A stretch of 17,753 nt of DNA, taken from contig DIZC01000104.1 in assembly GCA_002429315.1 (NCBI GenBank), positions 91,073 through 108,825 on the forward strand. The letters are read 5' to 3'. The stretch is from Alphaproteobacteria bacterium UBA6038. GTDB lineage: Bacteria; Pseudomonadota; Alphaproteobacteria; Micropepsales; Micropepsaceae. The notes below the pieces were generated by a model. That model was not told the origin of the DNA. It made no database searches and was given only the letters and a program-made list of their open reading frames with translations. Below, piece after piece: positions 8,428-15,130 of the stretch; position 1 is the stretch's first letter, and each line of letters opens with the position of its first letter. Position numbers and translations under genes: made by a program.

Positions 8428-9317
8428 GTACGATGCGCGGCCGTGCTCTTCGCGCAGCGGTGTTGTCGGCGCTTCCTGCGGCGGGTTTGGCGGTGGCGCT
8501 GGCGCAGCACCCGGACTCCTTCAGCGGCCAAACCCAGCCACAGGTGACCATCGATCTTGCGGACGGCGACACAGGCGGCACTTCGCTCGGTGTCATGCTC
8601 GATCGCGTTATCCTTGATGTTGCTCCGATGGTGGCCGACCGCCTGCTGTCGCCGCGGCACTTGCAGCTCGCCAACGAGCGACTGGCAGGCCGGCGGCTGC
8701 GCGATGCGCTTACCGGCGACATGCTGCAGAATTTCGCGCTGTTCCTCTACGTCAGCAAAGCCGCGCATGGGCCGCTGGCGCAGCGCATGTACGCCTTCGA
8801 AAACGCCGGTCGAAATCTTCGGCTGCTGTACGACTGGCCGGTTTCCACCGGCCGCGAGACCATTGAGAGCAATGCCGTAGGCCGCAAGCTGCCCACGTTC
8901 ACGCCTGCCGGTTACTATCAGCTCGATCGCGCGCGTTTCTTCCCGCACCACCGCTCGGTGCAATGGGGCGAGCCGATGCCGTACGCCATGTTCTTCAACC
9001 GGATCCAAAACGGCAGCAAGACCGGACTTGCCATTCATGCCGCGTCCGGCAGCGAGGTCGCCCGATTGGGGACGCGCGCCAGCGCCGGCTGCGTTCGCCT
9101 TGCGCCGGAGAACGCGCGGCTTTTGTTCAATCTCGTTCGCACGAAGTATGAAGGGCCGGTGCCGGATTTCGCGTTCGATTCGAGAACGGGGACAATGGCA
9201 AACAACGGCACTCTCATGCGCGATGCGCAGGGCCGGCTGAAGTTCGGTTTGGGCTACAAGGTCCTCGTCGTCATCGAGGACGAGGGCGGCGAAAACACCG
9301 TCGCGGCCATGCTCTGA
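8424..9317 (+). CDS. L,D-transpeptidase (YkuD domain), second of a tandem pair
   Basis: Paralogue of the preceding gene, 297 residues from GTG 8424 (GTGA overlap with the stop of the first copy) or 294 from ATG 8433; I prefer the overlapping GTG slightly. The N-terminus is a signal peptide ending near ALAQ. Shared blocks with the first copy are LYVSKAAHGPxAQxM, VSTGRE, PxGxxQxDxxRF, MPxAMF and RASxGCxRLxPxxARLLF. Active-site residues are His205 (LAIHAASG) and Cys223 (SAGCVRL). The overlap implies translational coupling and co-expression of both enzymes. The gene is convergent with the 26-aa mini-protein, whose stop lies only 3 bases away, so no separate terminator fits between them. Confidence 0.85.
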   Translation: MSTMRGRALRAAVLSALPAAGLAVALAQHPDSFSGQTQPQVTIDLADGDTGGTSLGVMLDRVILDVAPMVADRLLSPRHLQLANERLAGRRLRDALTGDMLQNFALFLYVSKAAHGPLAQRMYAFENAGRNLRLLYDWPVSTGRETIESNAVGRKLPTFTPAGYYQLDRARFFPHHRSVQWGEPMPYAMFFNRIQNGSKTGLAIHAASGSEVARLGTRASAGCVRLAPENARLLFNLVRTKYEGPVPDFAFDSRTGTMANNGTLMRDAQGRLKFGLGYKVLVVIEDEGGENTVAAML

Positions 9318-9320
9318 CGG

Positions 9321-9401
9321 TCAGGCGTGGCCGGTGATCAGCCAAAGAATGATGATGATGGGGATCGGAACGCCGATCATCCATAAGAGGCACGAGCGCA
9401 T
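9321..9401 (-). CDS. Small hydrophobic membrane protein of 26 residues
   Basis: Short gene on the complement, starting ATG 9401 and ending TGA at 9321. A good Shine-Dalgarno, AGAGGA, lies 7 bases upstream of the ATG. The product starts MRSCLLWMIGVPIPIIII and ends LWLITGHA, so almost the whole chain is one membrane helix with a basic N-terminus and a Pro-Ile-Pro kink. I recall similar tiny proteins with the GVPIPIIIL pattern in other proteobacterial genomes, mostly unannotated, but could not check. It lies 65 bases downstream of rlmB on the same strand and may share its transcript. Role unknown; a membrane-stress or complex-stabilising mini-protein is possible but is a guess. Confidence 0.6.
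   Translation of the reverse strand: MRSCLLWMIGVPIPIIIILWLITGHA
9363..9378. repeat. Short perfect hairpin GATCGG-AACG-CCGATC
   Basis: A 6-base perfect inverted repeat with an AACG loop, inside the mini-protein gene and 45 bases past the end of the second L,D-transpeptidase. It could slow transcription from the left, but there is no T-run, so it is not called a terminator. Confidence 0.35.
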
Positions 9402-9466
9402 GAATCAGTCCTCTTTCCGCACGCGCCATCATAATGTGAAAAGAGGCAAATGAGTTCCCTGGCGGT

Positions 9467-10219
9467 TTACCCCGGCGGCTGCCGGCGCAGCTCGTAAAGC
9501 GCGATCGCCGCGGCATTTGAGACGTTCAGGCTGCCTATCTCGGTCTCGACGGGAATGACGGCGGTCACGTCGCACCGCTCGCGAACGAGCCGGCGAAGCC
9601 CTGCGCCTTCCGAGCCGAGAACCAGTGTCACGTCGCCGCGTGGGGCCGCCTCGGACAGGAGCTGTTCGCCGTCGCCGGCCAGTGCGATTCGCCAGAAACC
9701 GAGCTGGCCGAGCTCCTCCAGCGCGCGCGCAATGTTCACCACCGGGACATACGGCACGATGTCCAGCGCACCGGAAGCCGCCTTGGCGAGAGCACCTGAC
9801 TCGGGCGGCGCGTGCCGATCCTGAACGACCACGGCCGCGGCACCGAACGCGGCCGCCGATCGCAGGATCGCGCCCACATTGTGCGGATCGGAAATCTGAT
9901 CGAGCACCAGCACGATCCGCCGCTTTTCGCTCTTCCGCTCAAGAACGTCCGCCAGATCCCAGCCTGGCAGGGGATCGCAGGAAAGCGCCGCACCCTGATG
10001 AACGGCCCCTGCTGGCACGAGCCGTGCGACGGCGTCTGCCGGTACAATTTCGTGCCGAACGCGTCCCAAAAGGGATCGGCCAATGCTTGTGGCGGCATGC
10101 TCGGTCAGCACGGCCCGCTGCACCTTCCGGCGAGGATTGGTCAATGCCGTCCGCACGGGATGAATGCCGTACAGCCATAACCCGCCCGCTGACCGGGGCG
10201 GTCTGGAGCGCCTGTTCAT
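9467..10219 (-). CDS. rlmB: 23S rRNA (guanosine-2'-O-)-methyltransferase RlmB, SpoU/TrmH family
   Basis: Enzyme of 250 residues expected to use S-adenosylmethionine to methylate the ribose of G2251 in the peptidyl-transferase loop of 23S rRNA. The N-terminal domain, about 1-85, begins LWLYGIHPVRTAL, the RlmB substrate-binding domain. The SPOUT knot motifs are all present: motif 1 LDQISDPHNVGAILRSA (106-122) with the catalytic-loop Asn and Arg, motif 2 VLGSEGAGLRRLV (200-212), and motif 3 IPVETEIGSLNVSNAAAIAL (222-241). The start at ATG 10219 is taken because the conserved domain begins by residue 15; no clear ribosome-binding site is visible. Its place just before tRNA-Tyr and tRNA-Gly is a recurring alphaproteobacterial layout. 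Confidence 0.9.
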   Translation of the reverse strand: MNRRSRPPRSAGGLWLYGIHPVRTALTNPRRKVQRAVLTEHAATSIGRSLLGRVRHEIVPADAVARLVPAGAVHQGAALSCDPLPGWDLADVLERKSEKRRIVLVLDQISDPHNVGAILRSAAAFGAAAVVVQDRHAPPESGALAKAASGALDIVPYVPVVNIARALEELGQLGFWRIALAGDGEQLLSEAAPRGDVTLVLGSEGAGLRRLVRERCDVTAVIPVETEIGSLNVSNAAAIALYELRRQPPG

Positions 10220-10312
10220 GTTGCCATTTTAGGACGCCAATCGAGAAAACCGAGGCCTTGGGAACAAACGGCGCTCGGTCCGAGTTTCACCCCTGCAACG
10301 AGGATGGTTCCC

Positions 10313-10852
10313 ATGACAGTTCATACACGCGCCATAGAGCGGTTTGCCCGTGACGACGTCGCCAATGCCCATATCATTGTCGACCTGGCGCCGGCCGCTG
10401 CGTTCGAGAAATTCCGTCACGACATGACGCGCTGGTGGCCACGGGAATACACCTATTCCGGCGACAGCCTGGAAGATCTGTTCCTCGAAGGCCGCAAAGG
10501 CGGCGTGTTCTGGGAGCGCGGACCGGAAGGGTTTCGCTGCGATCTGGCGCGCGTCATGCGGTGGATGCCGCCGGACCGGATGATCCTACGCTGGCATGTA
10601 TCACCCAGCCATCGTCCCGAGCCCGACCCCGAACATGCAAGCGAGGTGGAAATCCGTTTCATGTCCGATGGCGGTGCCAGCACGCGCATCGAAGTCGAGC
10701 ACCGCGCTTTCTCGAAGCACGGAACCGGCGGCGCCGAATATTGCGCCCGGATGGGATCCGAAACCGGCTGGCCGTTCATCCTCAGGCGCTTTGCGGAACA
10801 CTGCGGCTGCGGCGAAGCGAATGCGCCGCGGGTGCTGCGCTCGGTGGCTTAA
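10313..10852 (+). CDS. SRPBCC-domain protein (START/AHSA1-like)
   Basis: Cytoplasmic protein of 179 residues with the helix-grip pattern of the SRPBCC superfamily. It starts with a strand and helix (HIIVDLAPAAAFEKFRHDMTRWWP, about 19-42), followed by a cavity-lining sheet (GGVFWERG, DRMILRWHVS, EVEIRFMSDGGASTRIEVEHRAF) and a C-terminal helix (GWPFILRRFAEHC). The ligand is unknown. The ATG at 10313 is preferred over that at 10304 because GAGG at 10300-10303 is 9 bases upstream of it but abuts the earlier one. It is divergent from rlmB with about 90 bases between. A strong inverted repeat follows its stop. Confidence 0.75.
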   Translation: MTVHTRAIERFARDDVANAHIIVDLAPAAAFEKFRHDMTRWWPREYTYSGDSLEDLFLEGRKGGVFWERGPEGFRCDLARVMRWMPPDRMILRWHVSPSHRPEPDPEHASEVEIRFMSDGGASTRIEVEHRAFSKHGTGGAEYCARMGSETGWPFILRRFAEHCGCGEANAPRVLRSVA

Positions 10853-10872
10853 CCCAGACTCTTTCTCCGGCT

Positions 10873-10925
10873 TGTCAATACACGCTCAGGCTCCCGCGCC
10901 CGCGGGGGCCCGAAGCGTGTTGACA
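10873..10925. repeat. Long inverted repeat (hairpin) after the SRPBCC gene
   Basis: TGTCAA (10873-10878) plus CACGCT (10881-10886), separated by a TA bulge, pair with AGCGTG (10914-10919) plus TTGACA (10920-10925). Inside, GGCTCCCGCG (10889-10898) pairs with CGCGGGGGCC (10901-10910) with one G-T pair. The whole gives about 22 paired bases. It may end transcripts of the SRPBCC gene, though no T-run follows, and its right arm is the -35 box of the tRNA promoter. Confidence 0.6.
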
Positions 10926-10949
10926 GTCTGCGCCGGTTTGCCCGATATC
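10920..10949 (+). promoter_or_regulatory. Promoter for tRNA-Tyr / tRNA-Gly
   Basis: A perfect TTGACA (10920-10925) is followed, after 17 or 18 bases, by CGATAT or GATATC (10943-10949), a weak -10. The next bases, GCGCGCC, form the GC-rich discriminator typical of growth-rate-controlled stable-RNA promoters. tRNA-Tyr begins about 23 bases after the -10. Inferred from position and motif only. Confidence 0.5.
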
Positions 10950-10971
10950 CGCGCGCCTTGGAATTCCGATT

Positions 10972-11056
10972 GGGGGAATGTCCCGAGCGGCAAAGGGGGC
11001 GGACTGTAAATCCGCTGGCTTAGCCTTCGTAGGTTCGAGTCCTACTTCCCCCACCA
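10972..11056 (+). tRNA. tRNA-Tyr (anticodon GTA)
   Basis: Class II tRNA of 85 bases. The acceptor arm is GGGGGAA with TTCCCCC at 11046-11052, followed by A and an encoded CCA (11054-11056). The anticodon stem-loop is GCGGA-CTGTAAA-TCCGC with GTA at 11006-11008. A long variable arm follows and the T-arm carries GGTTCGAGTCC. It is the first RNA after the TTGACA promoter. Confidence 0.95.
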
Positions 11057-11113
11057 GGCTTCGCGACGCGACAGCGGAGCGAGCCTGCCCGGCGCAGCCC
11101 GAAGGGCGAAGCC
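11057..11113. repeat. Inverted repeat between tRNA-Tyr and tRNA-Gly
   Basis: GGCTTCGC (11057-11064), starting right after the tRNA-Tyr CCA, is the exact complement of GCGAAGCC (11106-11113). The loop is about 41 bases and GC-rich. It may serve in precursor processing, or belong to an interspersed intergenic repeat family. Confidence 0.5.
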
Positions 11114-11128
11114 AGGGATGGTTGCCGC

Positions 11129-11169
11129 GCGCTACGCCCGGCAAGCCAACGTATGATTTCGCGTAGCGC
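11129..11169. repeat. Second inverted repeat just before tRNA-Gly
   Basis: GCGCTACGC (11129-11137) pairs perfectly with GCGTAGCGC (11161-11169), loop 23 bases, ending 2 bases before tRNA-Gly. It likely folds in the precursor and could guide 5' end processing. Confidence 0.5.
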
Positions 11170-11171
11170 AC

Positions 11172-11245
11172 GCGGGTGTAGCTCAATGGTAGAGCAACAG
11201 CCTTCCAAGCTGATGACGAGGGTTCGATTCCCTTCACCCGCTCCA
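11172..11245 (+). tRNA. tRNA-Gly (anticodon TCC)
   Basis: 74 bases. The acceptor arm is GCGGGTG with CACCCGC (11235-11241), discriminator T and encoded CCA at 11243-11245. The D-arm reads GCTCAATGGTAGAGC. The anticodon loop is CTTCCAA with TCC at 11204-11206, and the T-arm is GGTTCGATTCC. It lies 115 bases after tRNA-Tyr on the same strand and is probably co-transcribed with it. Confidence 0.96.
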
Positions 11246-11323
11246 GCCCTTCACTGAATCGACGCCTCGCACTCAGAGCGGTTTTTGTTTGCATTTGGCA
11301 AGGCAGAGCAAAGGGGGAGCGTG

Positions 11324-11596
11324 ATGAAACGGAAATCCTGCGGATGGCCCGCGTTCGCGGCGCTCACGTTGCTGCCTGCATTCGTCGGCTGTGTGCCGAC
11401 AGTGGAGGATGCGAAGGCACAAGCCGTGGAGAAGGCGAGGGCGCACTGCGCAGCTGAGGGAAAGCAGTTTGTGCTGCACGAAGCGAGCGGCCAAAAAGTC
11501 GACAACTTCTTCGTCATGGGCGCCACGGCCACGATTGCGGGCCAATGCGTCGGGCCAGGCGAGCCGGGATACTCCCCCCCGACGCAGAAACACTGA
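11324..11596 (+). CDS. Small lipoprotein, function unknown
   Basis: Predicted protein of 90 residues from ATG 11324, with GGGGGAG about 4 bases upstream. The N-terminus is a type II signal peptide: basic MKRK, a hydrophobic stretch, then LLPAFVGC with the lipidation cysteine at Cys23. The mature part of 68 residues has two further cysteines, Cys42 (ARAHCAAEGKQFV) and Cys75 (GQCVGPGEPGY), which could form a disulfide. I recall no named family. It lies 78 bases after tRNA-Gly and could be read from the tRNA promoter; its end faces the sulfotransferase-like gene, 25 bases away. An upstream start at 11285 would ruin the signal peptide. Confidence 0.7.
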   Translation: MKRKSCGWPAFAALTLLPAFVGCVPTVEDAKAQAVEKARAHCAAEGKQFVLHEASGQKVDNFFVMGATATIAGQCVGPGEPGYSPPTQKH

Positions 11597-11621
11597 ACCT
11601 GCGGACTTCGAAGAGCGGTTG

Positions 11622-12674
11622 CTACGACTCGCGACCGATTTCCGCGATAGCCAAAATTGCCGAAACCTCTGCACTTGCCGCTGTGAGCCAATCGAGCCCG
11701 CGTTGAATTTCGCGCGCGTGCTCGTTCTGTGCTTCGGCGAGCACGTCACGGCGGAGCTTCGCGTCATAGGCATGCTCCGGCGCCTTGGAGTAGCGGCGCA
11801 TGTCGGCGCCGGAAACGATTGTCTCGAGTTCGGCTTTCGTGGCTTGGGCGCCGAGGTGACGGAACGCGGCTGAAGTTTCGCTCATCGGCTCGTTCAGGAA
11901 CGAGTCGAAGTTCAGCCACATCGCGCGGTCGCCTGCTGAATCCATTGCGGCGGTGAGCGCCGTCATCTCGCAGGTCCAGCTCATCGCGATCATTTCGCCC
12001 TCGCTAAGGGTCGCGAGTTTCCAGCGTTGTTCGCCCAAGCGGTTGTGCAGGCGCTTCAGCCGGCTCTCTGCCAGCATGCGAGCTTCCTGGCGGGAATTCG
12101 GCCCGCCGAAGATCGTCGCGAGATAGGTGTCGGCCGGCACGAACATGAAGATGGCTTTCGGCGCGCTCGGCCGCCCCAGGATTTGCGCGGCCAACTCGGA
12201 CACGAAGCTCGTCGCCTTGATGTTGGGGCGCTGCTCGGGGCGAAAGGTGCGGGACCATAGCTTGAGGAAATCGGTCAGCCGCTGCGCGAATTCAGCGTCA
12301 CTCCAGCGGCGCGGCTGTGCGCCCGGATCGGCACGCATCTGCGCCAGCGTGCGCAAAATGGCCGGCTCGCGCAGGGCGAACACCTGTGGGTGCGCTCCCA
12401 AGAGCCGGGAAAGCAGGGTCGAGCCCACATGGCCGATGTGAAAGATGAAGGTACAATTCTCCTCTACCTGGGCGGCTTCAACCGCCACCTGGAATTGCGG
12501 CCACGGCACGGTCCTGCCGACGGTCTGGCGGGTCAGTATGCGGGCATCAAGGAAACTTGCCCGGGCATAGTCGGACTCCGACAGTCGGATGAGGCTGACT
12601 GAGTCGGCGGCGACGTTCAGGGCGTGGGGGAACAGCTCCGGCGAGCGTTCGAGGCTGGCGGCAAGTGAATCCAT
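11622..12674 (-). CDS. Sulfotransferase-like P-loop protein
   Basis: Protein of 350 residues. Residues 77-104 (FIFHIGHVGSTLLSRLLGAHPQVFALRE) match the 5'-phosphosulfate-binding loop of PAPS-dependent sulfotransferases, here with H-x-G-H-V-G-S-T-L-L. In that family the segment binds the phosphate of PAPS. The expected 3'-phosphate-binding region further on is less clear; candidates are the region around FMFVPADTYLATIFG (about 177-191) and the WLNFDSFL stretch. The acceptor is unknown. The N-terminal 70 residues are family-specific. The start at ATG 12674 has only a distant CAGGAG. It sits alone on the minus strand inside the tRNA/secE locus, convergent with the small lipoprotein gene. Kinase-like P-loop activity is a less likely alternative. 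Confidence 0.72.
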   Translation of the reverse strand: MDSLAASLERSPELFPHALNVAADSVSLIRLSESDYARASFLDARILTRQTVGRTVPWPQFQVAVEAAQVEENCTFIFHIGHVGSTLLSRLLGAHPQVFALREPAILRTLAQMRADPGAQPRRWSDAEFAQRLTDFLKLWSRTFRPEQRPNIKATSFVSELAAQILGRPSAPKAIFMFVPADTYLATIFGGPNSRQEARMLAESRLKRLHNRLGEQRWKLATLSEGEMIAMSWTCEMTALTAAMDSAGDRAMWLNFDSFLNEPMSETSAAFRHLGAQATKAELETIVSGADMRRYSKAPEHAYDAKLRRDVLAEAQNEHAREIQRGLDWLTAASAEVSAILAIAEIGRES

Positions 12675-12912
12675 CCGGCCGGAGGGGCTCCTGGGGCTCG
12701 GCAGTATCGTTCCCTGAGCACTTGAAGAGCAAGGGCAAGGCCCCTGTGACGAAAGGCATTTCGGGTCTGTGGATTATTCGATCCGGGAACACTATTTATG
12801 CCCCAAGGACGCTTGCGAAGGCAGCCCCGGACTGATAAAGGCTCGCCCCTTGGCAAATCGGTAGGGACGCGCTGGCGGGCAACCGCTCCCGGCGCGCTGC
12901 TGTTTTGCCGCT
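12675..12912. other. Intergenic region upstream of tRNA-Trp
   Basis: This 238-base gap separates the sulfotransferase-like gene from tRNA-Trp. It must hold the start region of that minus-strand gene and a promoter for tRNA-Trp-secE. The only candidate I see is TTGCGA (12813-12818), a 17-base spacer, then TAAAGG (12836-12841) followed by a GC-rich discriminator; it is weak. No other gene or repeat was recognised. Confidence 0.3.
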
Positions 12913-12988
<76 letters not shown>

Positions 12989-13007
12989 ATAAGAGAAGAA
13001 CCGGACC

Positions 13008-13259
13008 TTGAGCGACACCACCAAGAAAACTGCCGACACCGGCAAGGATGTCTCTGCGCCGGTCCGACGGGGCGGCGTGATTCAGTTCTTCACCGAGGTC
13101 CGGCGCGAGGTGTCCAAGGTCACCTGGCCGAGTTGGAAGGAAACTTATCTCACCACGATCATGGTCTTCATCATGGTGGGGATCACGATGGTGTTCTTTT
13201 TTGCCGTCGACTGGGTCCTGGCGCTGGGCGAGCGCTGGCTGATCGGCGCGATGGGCTGA
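13008..13259 (+). CDS. secE: Preprotein translocase subunit SecE
   Basis: SecE stabilises SecY in the inner-membrane SecYEG channel. The 83-residue product has the single-span form usual outside the enterics. The conserved amphipathic helix is seen as FFTEVRREVSKVTWPSWKET (28-47), followed by one membrane segment (TTIMVFIMVGITMVFFFAV). The start is TTG at 13008: there is no ATG or GTG in frame before the conserved helix, and GAGAAGAA lies upstream. It follows tRNA-Trp by 19 bases and precedes nusG by 20, and is probably co-transcribed with both. Confidence 0.93.
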   Translation: MSDTTKKTADTGKDVSAPVRRGGVIQFFTEVRREVSKVTWPSWKETYLTTIMVFIMVGITMVFFFAVDWVLALGERWLIGAMG

Positions 13260-13279
13260 GGCCGACGCAAGGGATTCGC

Positions 13280-13837
13280 ATGAGCGAAGCAGGCACACAG
13301 ACGCGGTCGGATGCACGCTGGTACATCGTGCATACCTACTCGAATTTCGAGCGCAAGGTCGCCGAGGAGATCAAGCGGCAGGCCAAGATCCAGGACCTCG
13401 AGGATCTGGTGGCCGACGTGGTGGTGCCGACGGAGGAAGTGGTCGAAATCCGGCGCGGCCAAAAGAAGAGCTCGGAGCGCAAGTTCTTGCCGGGTTACGT
13501 GCTGCTGAACGCGAAGCTGACGGACGAGGTCTATCACCTGGTCAAGAACGTGGCCAAGGTCACGGGCTTTCTCGGTCAGGGCAACAAGCCGATGCCGCTG
13601 CGCCAGGCCGAAGTCGATCGCATCCTCAACCAGGTGCACGAGGGCACGGAGCACCCGAAATCGTCGATCACCTTCGAGATCGGCGAGCAGGTGCGGGTCG
13701 CCGATGGTCCGTTCACGTCGTTCAGCGGCGTGGTGGAGGAAGTGGACGAGGATCGCTCGCGACTGAAGGTGGCGGTCTCGATCTTCGGCCGCGCCACCCC
13801 GGTGGAGCTGGAATTCACGCAGGTGGAGAAGGTTTAG
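13280..13837 (+). CDS. nusG: Transcription termination/antitermination factor NusG
   Basis: NusG binds RNA polymerase and couples it to Rho or to the ribosome. The 185-residue product starts at ATG 13280 with AAGGGA 5 bases upstream; longer in-frame starts inside secE are rejected. The NGN domain is seen as RWYIVHTYSNFERKVAEEI (13-31) and RKFLPGYVLLN. The C-terminal KOW domain has GEQVRVADGPFTSFSGVVEE followed by VSIFGRATPVELEFTQVEKV, the expected end. The gene is followed by a 119-base gap before rplK in which I see no convincing L1-binding motif or terminator. Confidence 0.95.
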   Translation: MSEAGTQTRSDARWYIVHTYSNFERKVAEEIKRQAKIQDLEDLVADVVVPTEEVVEIRRGQKKSSERKFLPGYVLLNAKLTDEVYHLVKNVAKVTGFLGQGNKPMPLRQAEVDRILNQVHEGTEHPKSSITFEIGEQVRVADGPFTSFSGVVEEVDEDRSRLKVAVSIFGRATPVELEFTQVEKV

Positions 13838-13956
13838 TCGTCCGGTACGCGGTGTGATCGCGAGAATACTGGCGTCGAAGGATTGTAATTGGAGTCTACA
13901 GGCGAGGGTTGCCGAAGGCGAATAGCCCGAGCCGTGTAAGAAGAGGCAGACAAGAC

Positions 13957-14385
13957 GTGGCAAAGAAGATTGTGGGGTACATCAAATTGCAGGTGCCGGC
14001 CGGCAGCGCCAATCCGTCGCCGCCGATCGGCCCCGCGCTCGGCCAGCGCGGCCTCAACATCATGGAGTTCTGCAAGGCGTTCAATGCGAAAACGCAGCAG
14101 ATGGAAAAGGGCATGCCGATCCCGGTGAACATCACCGTGTTCTCCGACAAGTCGTTCGCCTTCGAGATGAAGACGCCGCCGGCCTCCCACTTCCTGAAGA
14201 AGGCGGCGAAGCTCGAGAGCGGCTCCAAAGCGCCGGGGCGAACCTTCGCCGGCACGGTGACCAAGGCGCAGCTGCGGGAGATCGCCGAAGCCAAGATGAA
14301 GGACCTGAATGCCAACGATGTCGATATGGCGATGCGCATGATCGAGGGCTCCGCGCGCTCGATGGGCATCCAGGTGCGGGAGTAA
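13957..14385 (+). CDS. rplK: 50S ribosomal protein L11
   Basis: L11 binds the GTPase-associated region of 23S rRNA and is needed for the RelA-dependent stringent response. The 142-residue product matches the family length. It starts MAKKIVGYIKLQVPAG at a GTG (13957), with AGAGG about 11 bases upstream, and contains the proline-rich SANPSPPIGPALGQRGLNIMEFC. The C-terminal RNA-binding domain ends with RMIEGSARSMGIQV. It lies 4 bases before rplA, so the two are translated from one transcript. Confidence 0.96.
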   Translation: MAKKIVGYIKLQVPAGSANPSPPIGPALGQRGLNIMEFCKAFNAKTQQMEKGMPIPVNITVFSDKSFAFEMKTPPASHFLKKAAKLESGSKAPGRTFAGTVTKAQLREIAEAKMKDLNANDVDMAMRMIEGSARSMGIQVRE

Positions 14386-14389
14386 GGGG

Positions 14390-15094
14390 ATGGCGAAGAT
14401 TTCGAAACGGTACCGCAACGCCGCCGACGGCGTGGACGTCGAGAAGGCCTACGACATCGGCGAGGCGGTGAAGCTGGTGAAGAGCCGCGCCACGGCAAAG
14501 TTCGACGAGACGATCGAGCTTGCGATCAATCTGGGCGTCGATCCGCGCCATGCCGACCAGATGGTGCGCGGCGTGGTTTCGCTGCCCGGCGGCACCGGCC
14601 GGAACCAGCGGGTCGCGGTGTTCGCCAAGGGCGCGAAGGCCGAAGAGGCGAAAAAAGCGGGTGCCGATATCGTCGGAGCGGAAGATTTGGCTGAACAGGT
14701 GCAGAAGGGCGAGATCAATTTCGACCGCTGCATCGCCACGCCGGACATGATGGGTATCGTCGGCCGTCTCGGCAAGGTGCTGGGGCCGCGCGGCCTGATG
14801 CCCAATCCGAAGGTCGGCACGGTCACCATGGATGTGACCCAGGCCATCAACGACGCCAAAGGCGGCGCGGTGGAATACCGGGTCGAGAAAGCGGGAATCG
14901 TGCAGGCCGGTATCGGCAAGGCGAGCTTTGCCGAAGACGCCATCGTGCAGAACGTGAAGGCGTTCGTGGACAGCGTGGTGAAGGCGAAGCCGGCAGGTGC
15001 CAAGGGCACCTACCTAAAGAAGATTTCGATCAGCTCGACCATGGGCCCCGGCGTGAAGGTCGCGCTGCCCAGCGTCGGCGCTGCATCGGCATAA
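14390..15094 (+). CDS. rplA: 50S ribosomal protein L1
   Basis: L1 forms the mobile stalk near the E site and in E. coli represses the L11-L1 mRNA by binding its leader. The 234-residue product is normal. Recognised segments are SKRYRNAADGVDVEKAYDI, SLPGGTGRNQRVAVFAKG, GRLGKVLGPRGLMPNPKVGTV interrupted as usual, and the ending KKISISSTMGPGVKVAL. The ATG at 14390 has AAGGGG directly upstream and follows rplK by 4 bases. A structured leader follows before rplJ. Confidence 0.96.
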   Translation: MAKISKRYRNAADGVDVEKAYDIGEAVKLVKSRATAKFDETIELAINLGVDPRHADQMVRGVVSLPGGTGRNQRVAVFAKGAKAEEAKKAGADIVGAEDLAEQVQKGEINFDRCIATPDMMGIVGRLGKVLGPRGLMPNPKVGTVTMDVTQAINDAKGGAVEYRVEKAGIVQAGIGKASFAEDAIVQNVKAFVDSVVKAKPAGAKGTYLKKISISSTMGPGVKVALPSVGAASA

Positions 15095-15130
15095 GGAGCA
15101 ATCGAATTCGGGCCGGCGATGGCTCGATGA

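Noticed and set aside
13838..13956. L1-binding autoregulatory leader before rplK
   Set aside because: The position would fit, but I could not draw a convincing paired structure resembling the 23S L1 site.
13145..13963. Minus-strand frame of 272 codons opposite nusG
   Set aside because: His/Leu/Arg-rich antisense shadow of nusG, with no ribosome-binding site or family resemblance.
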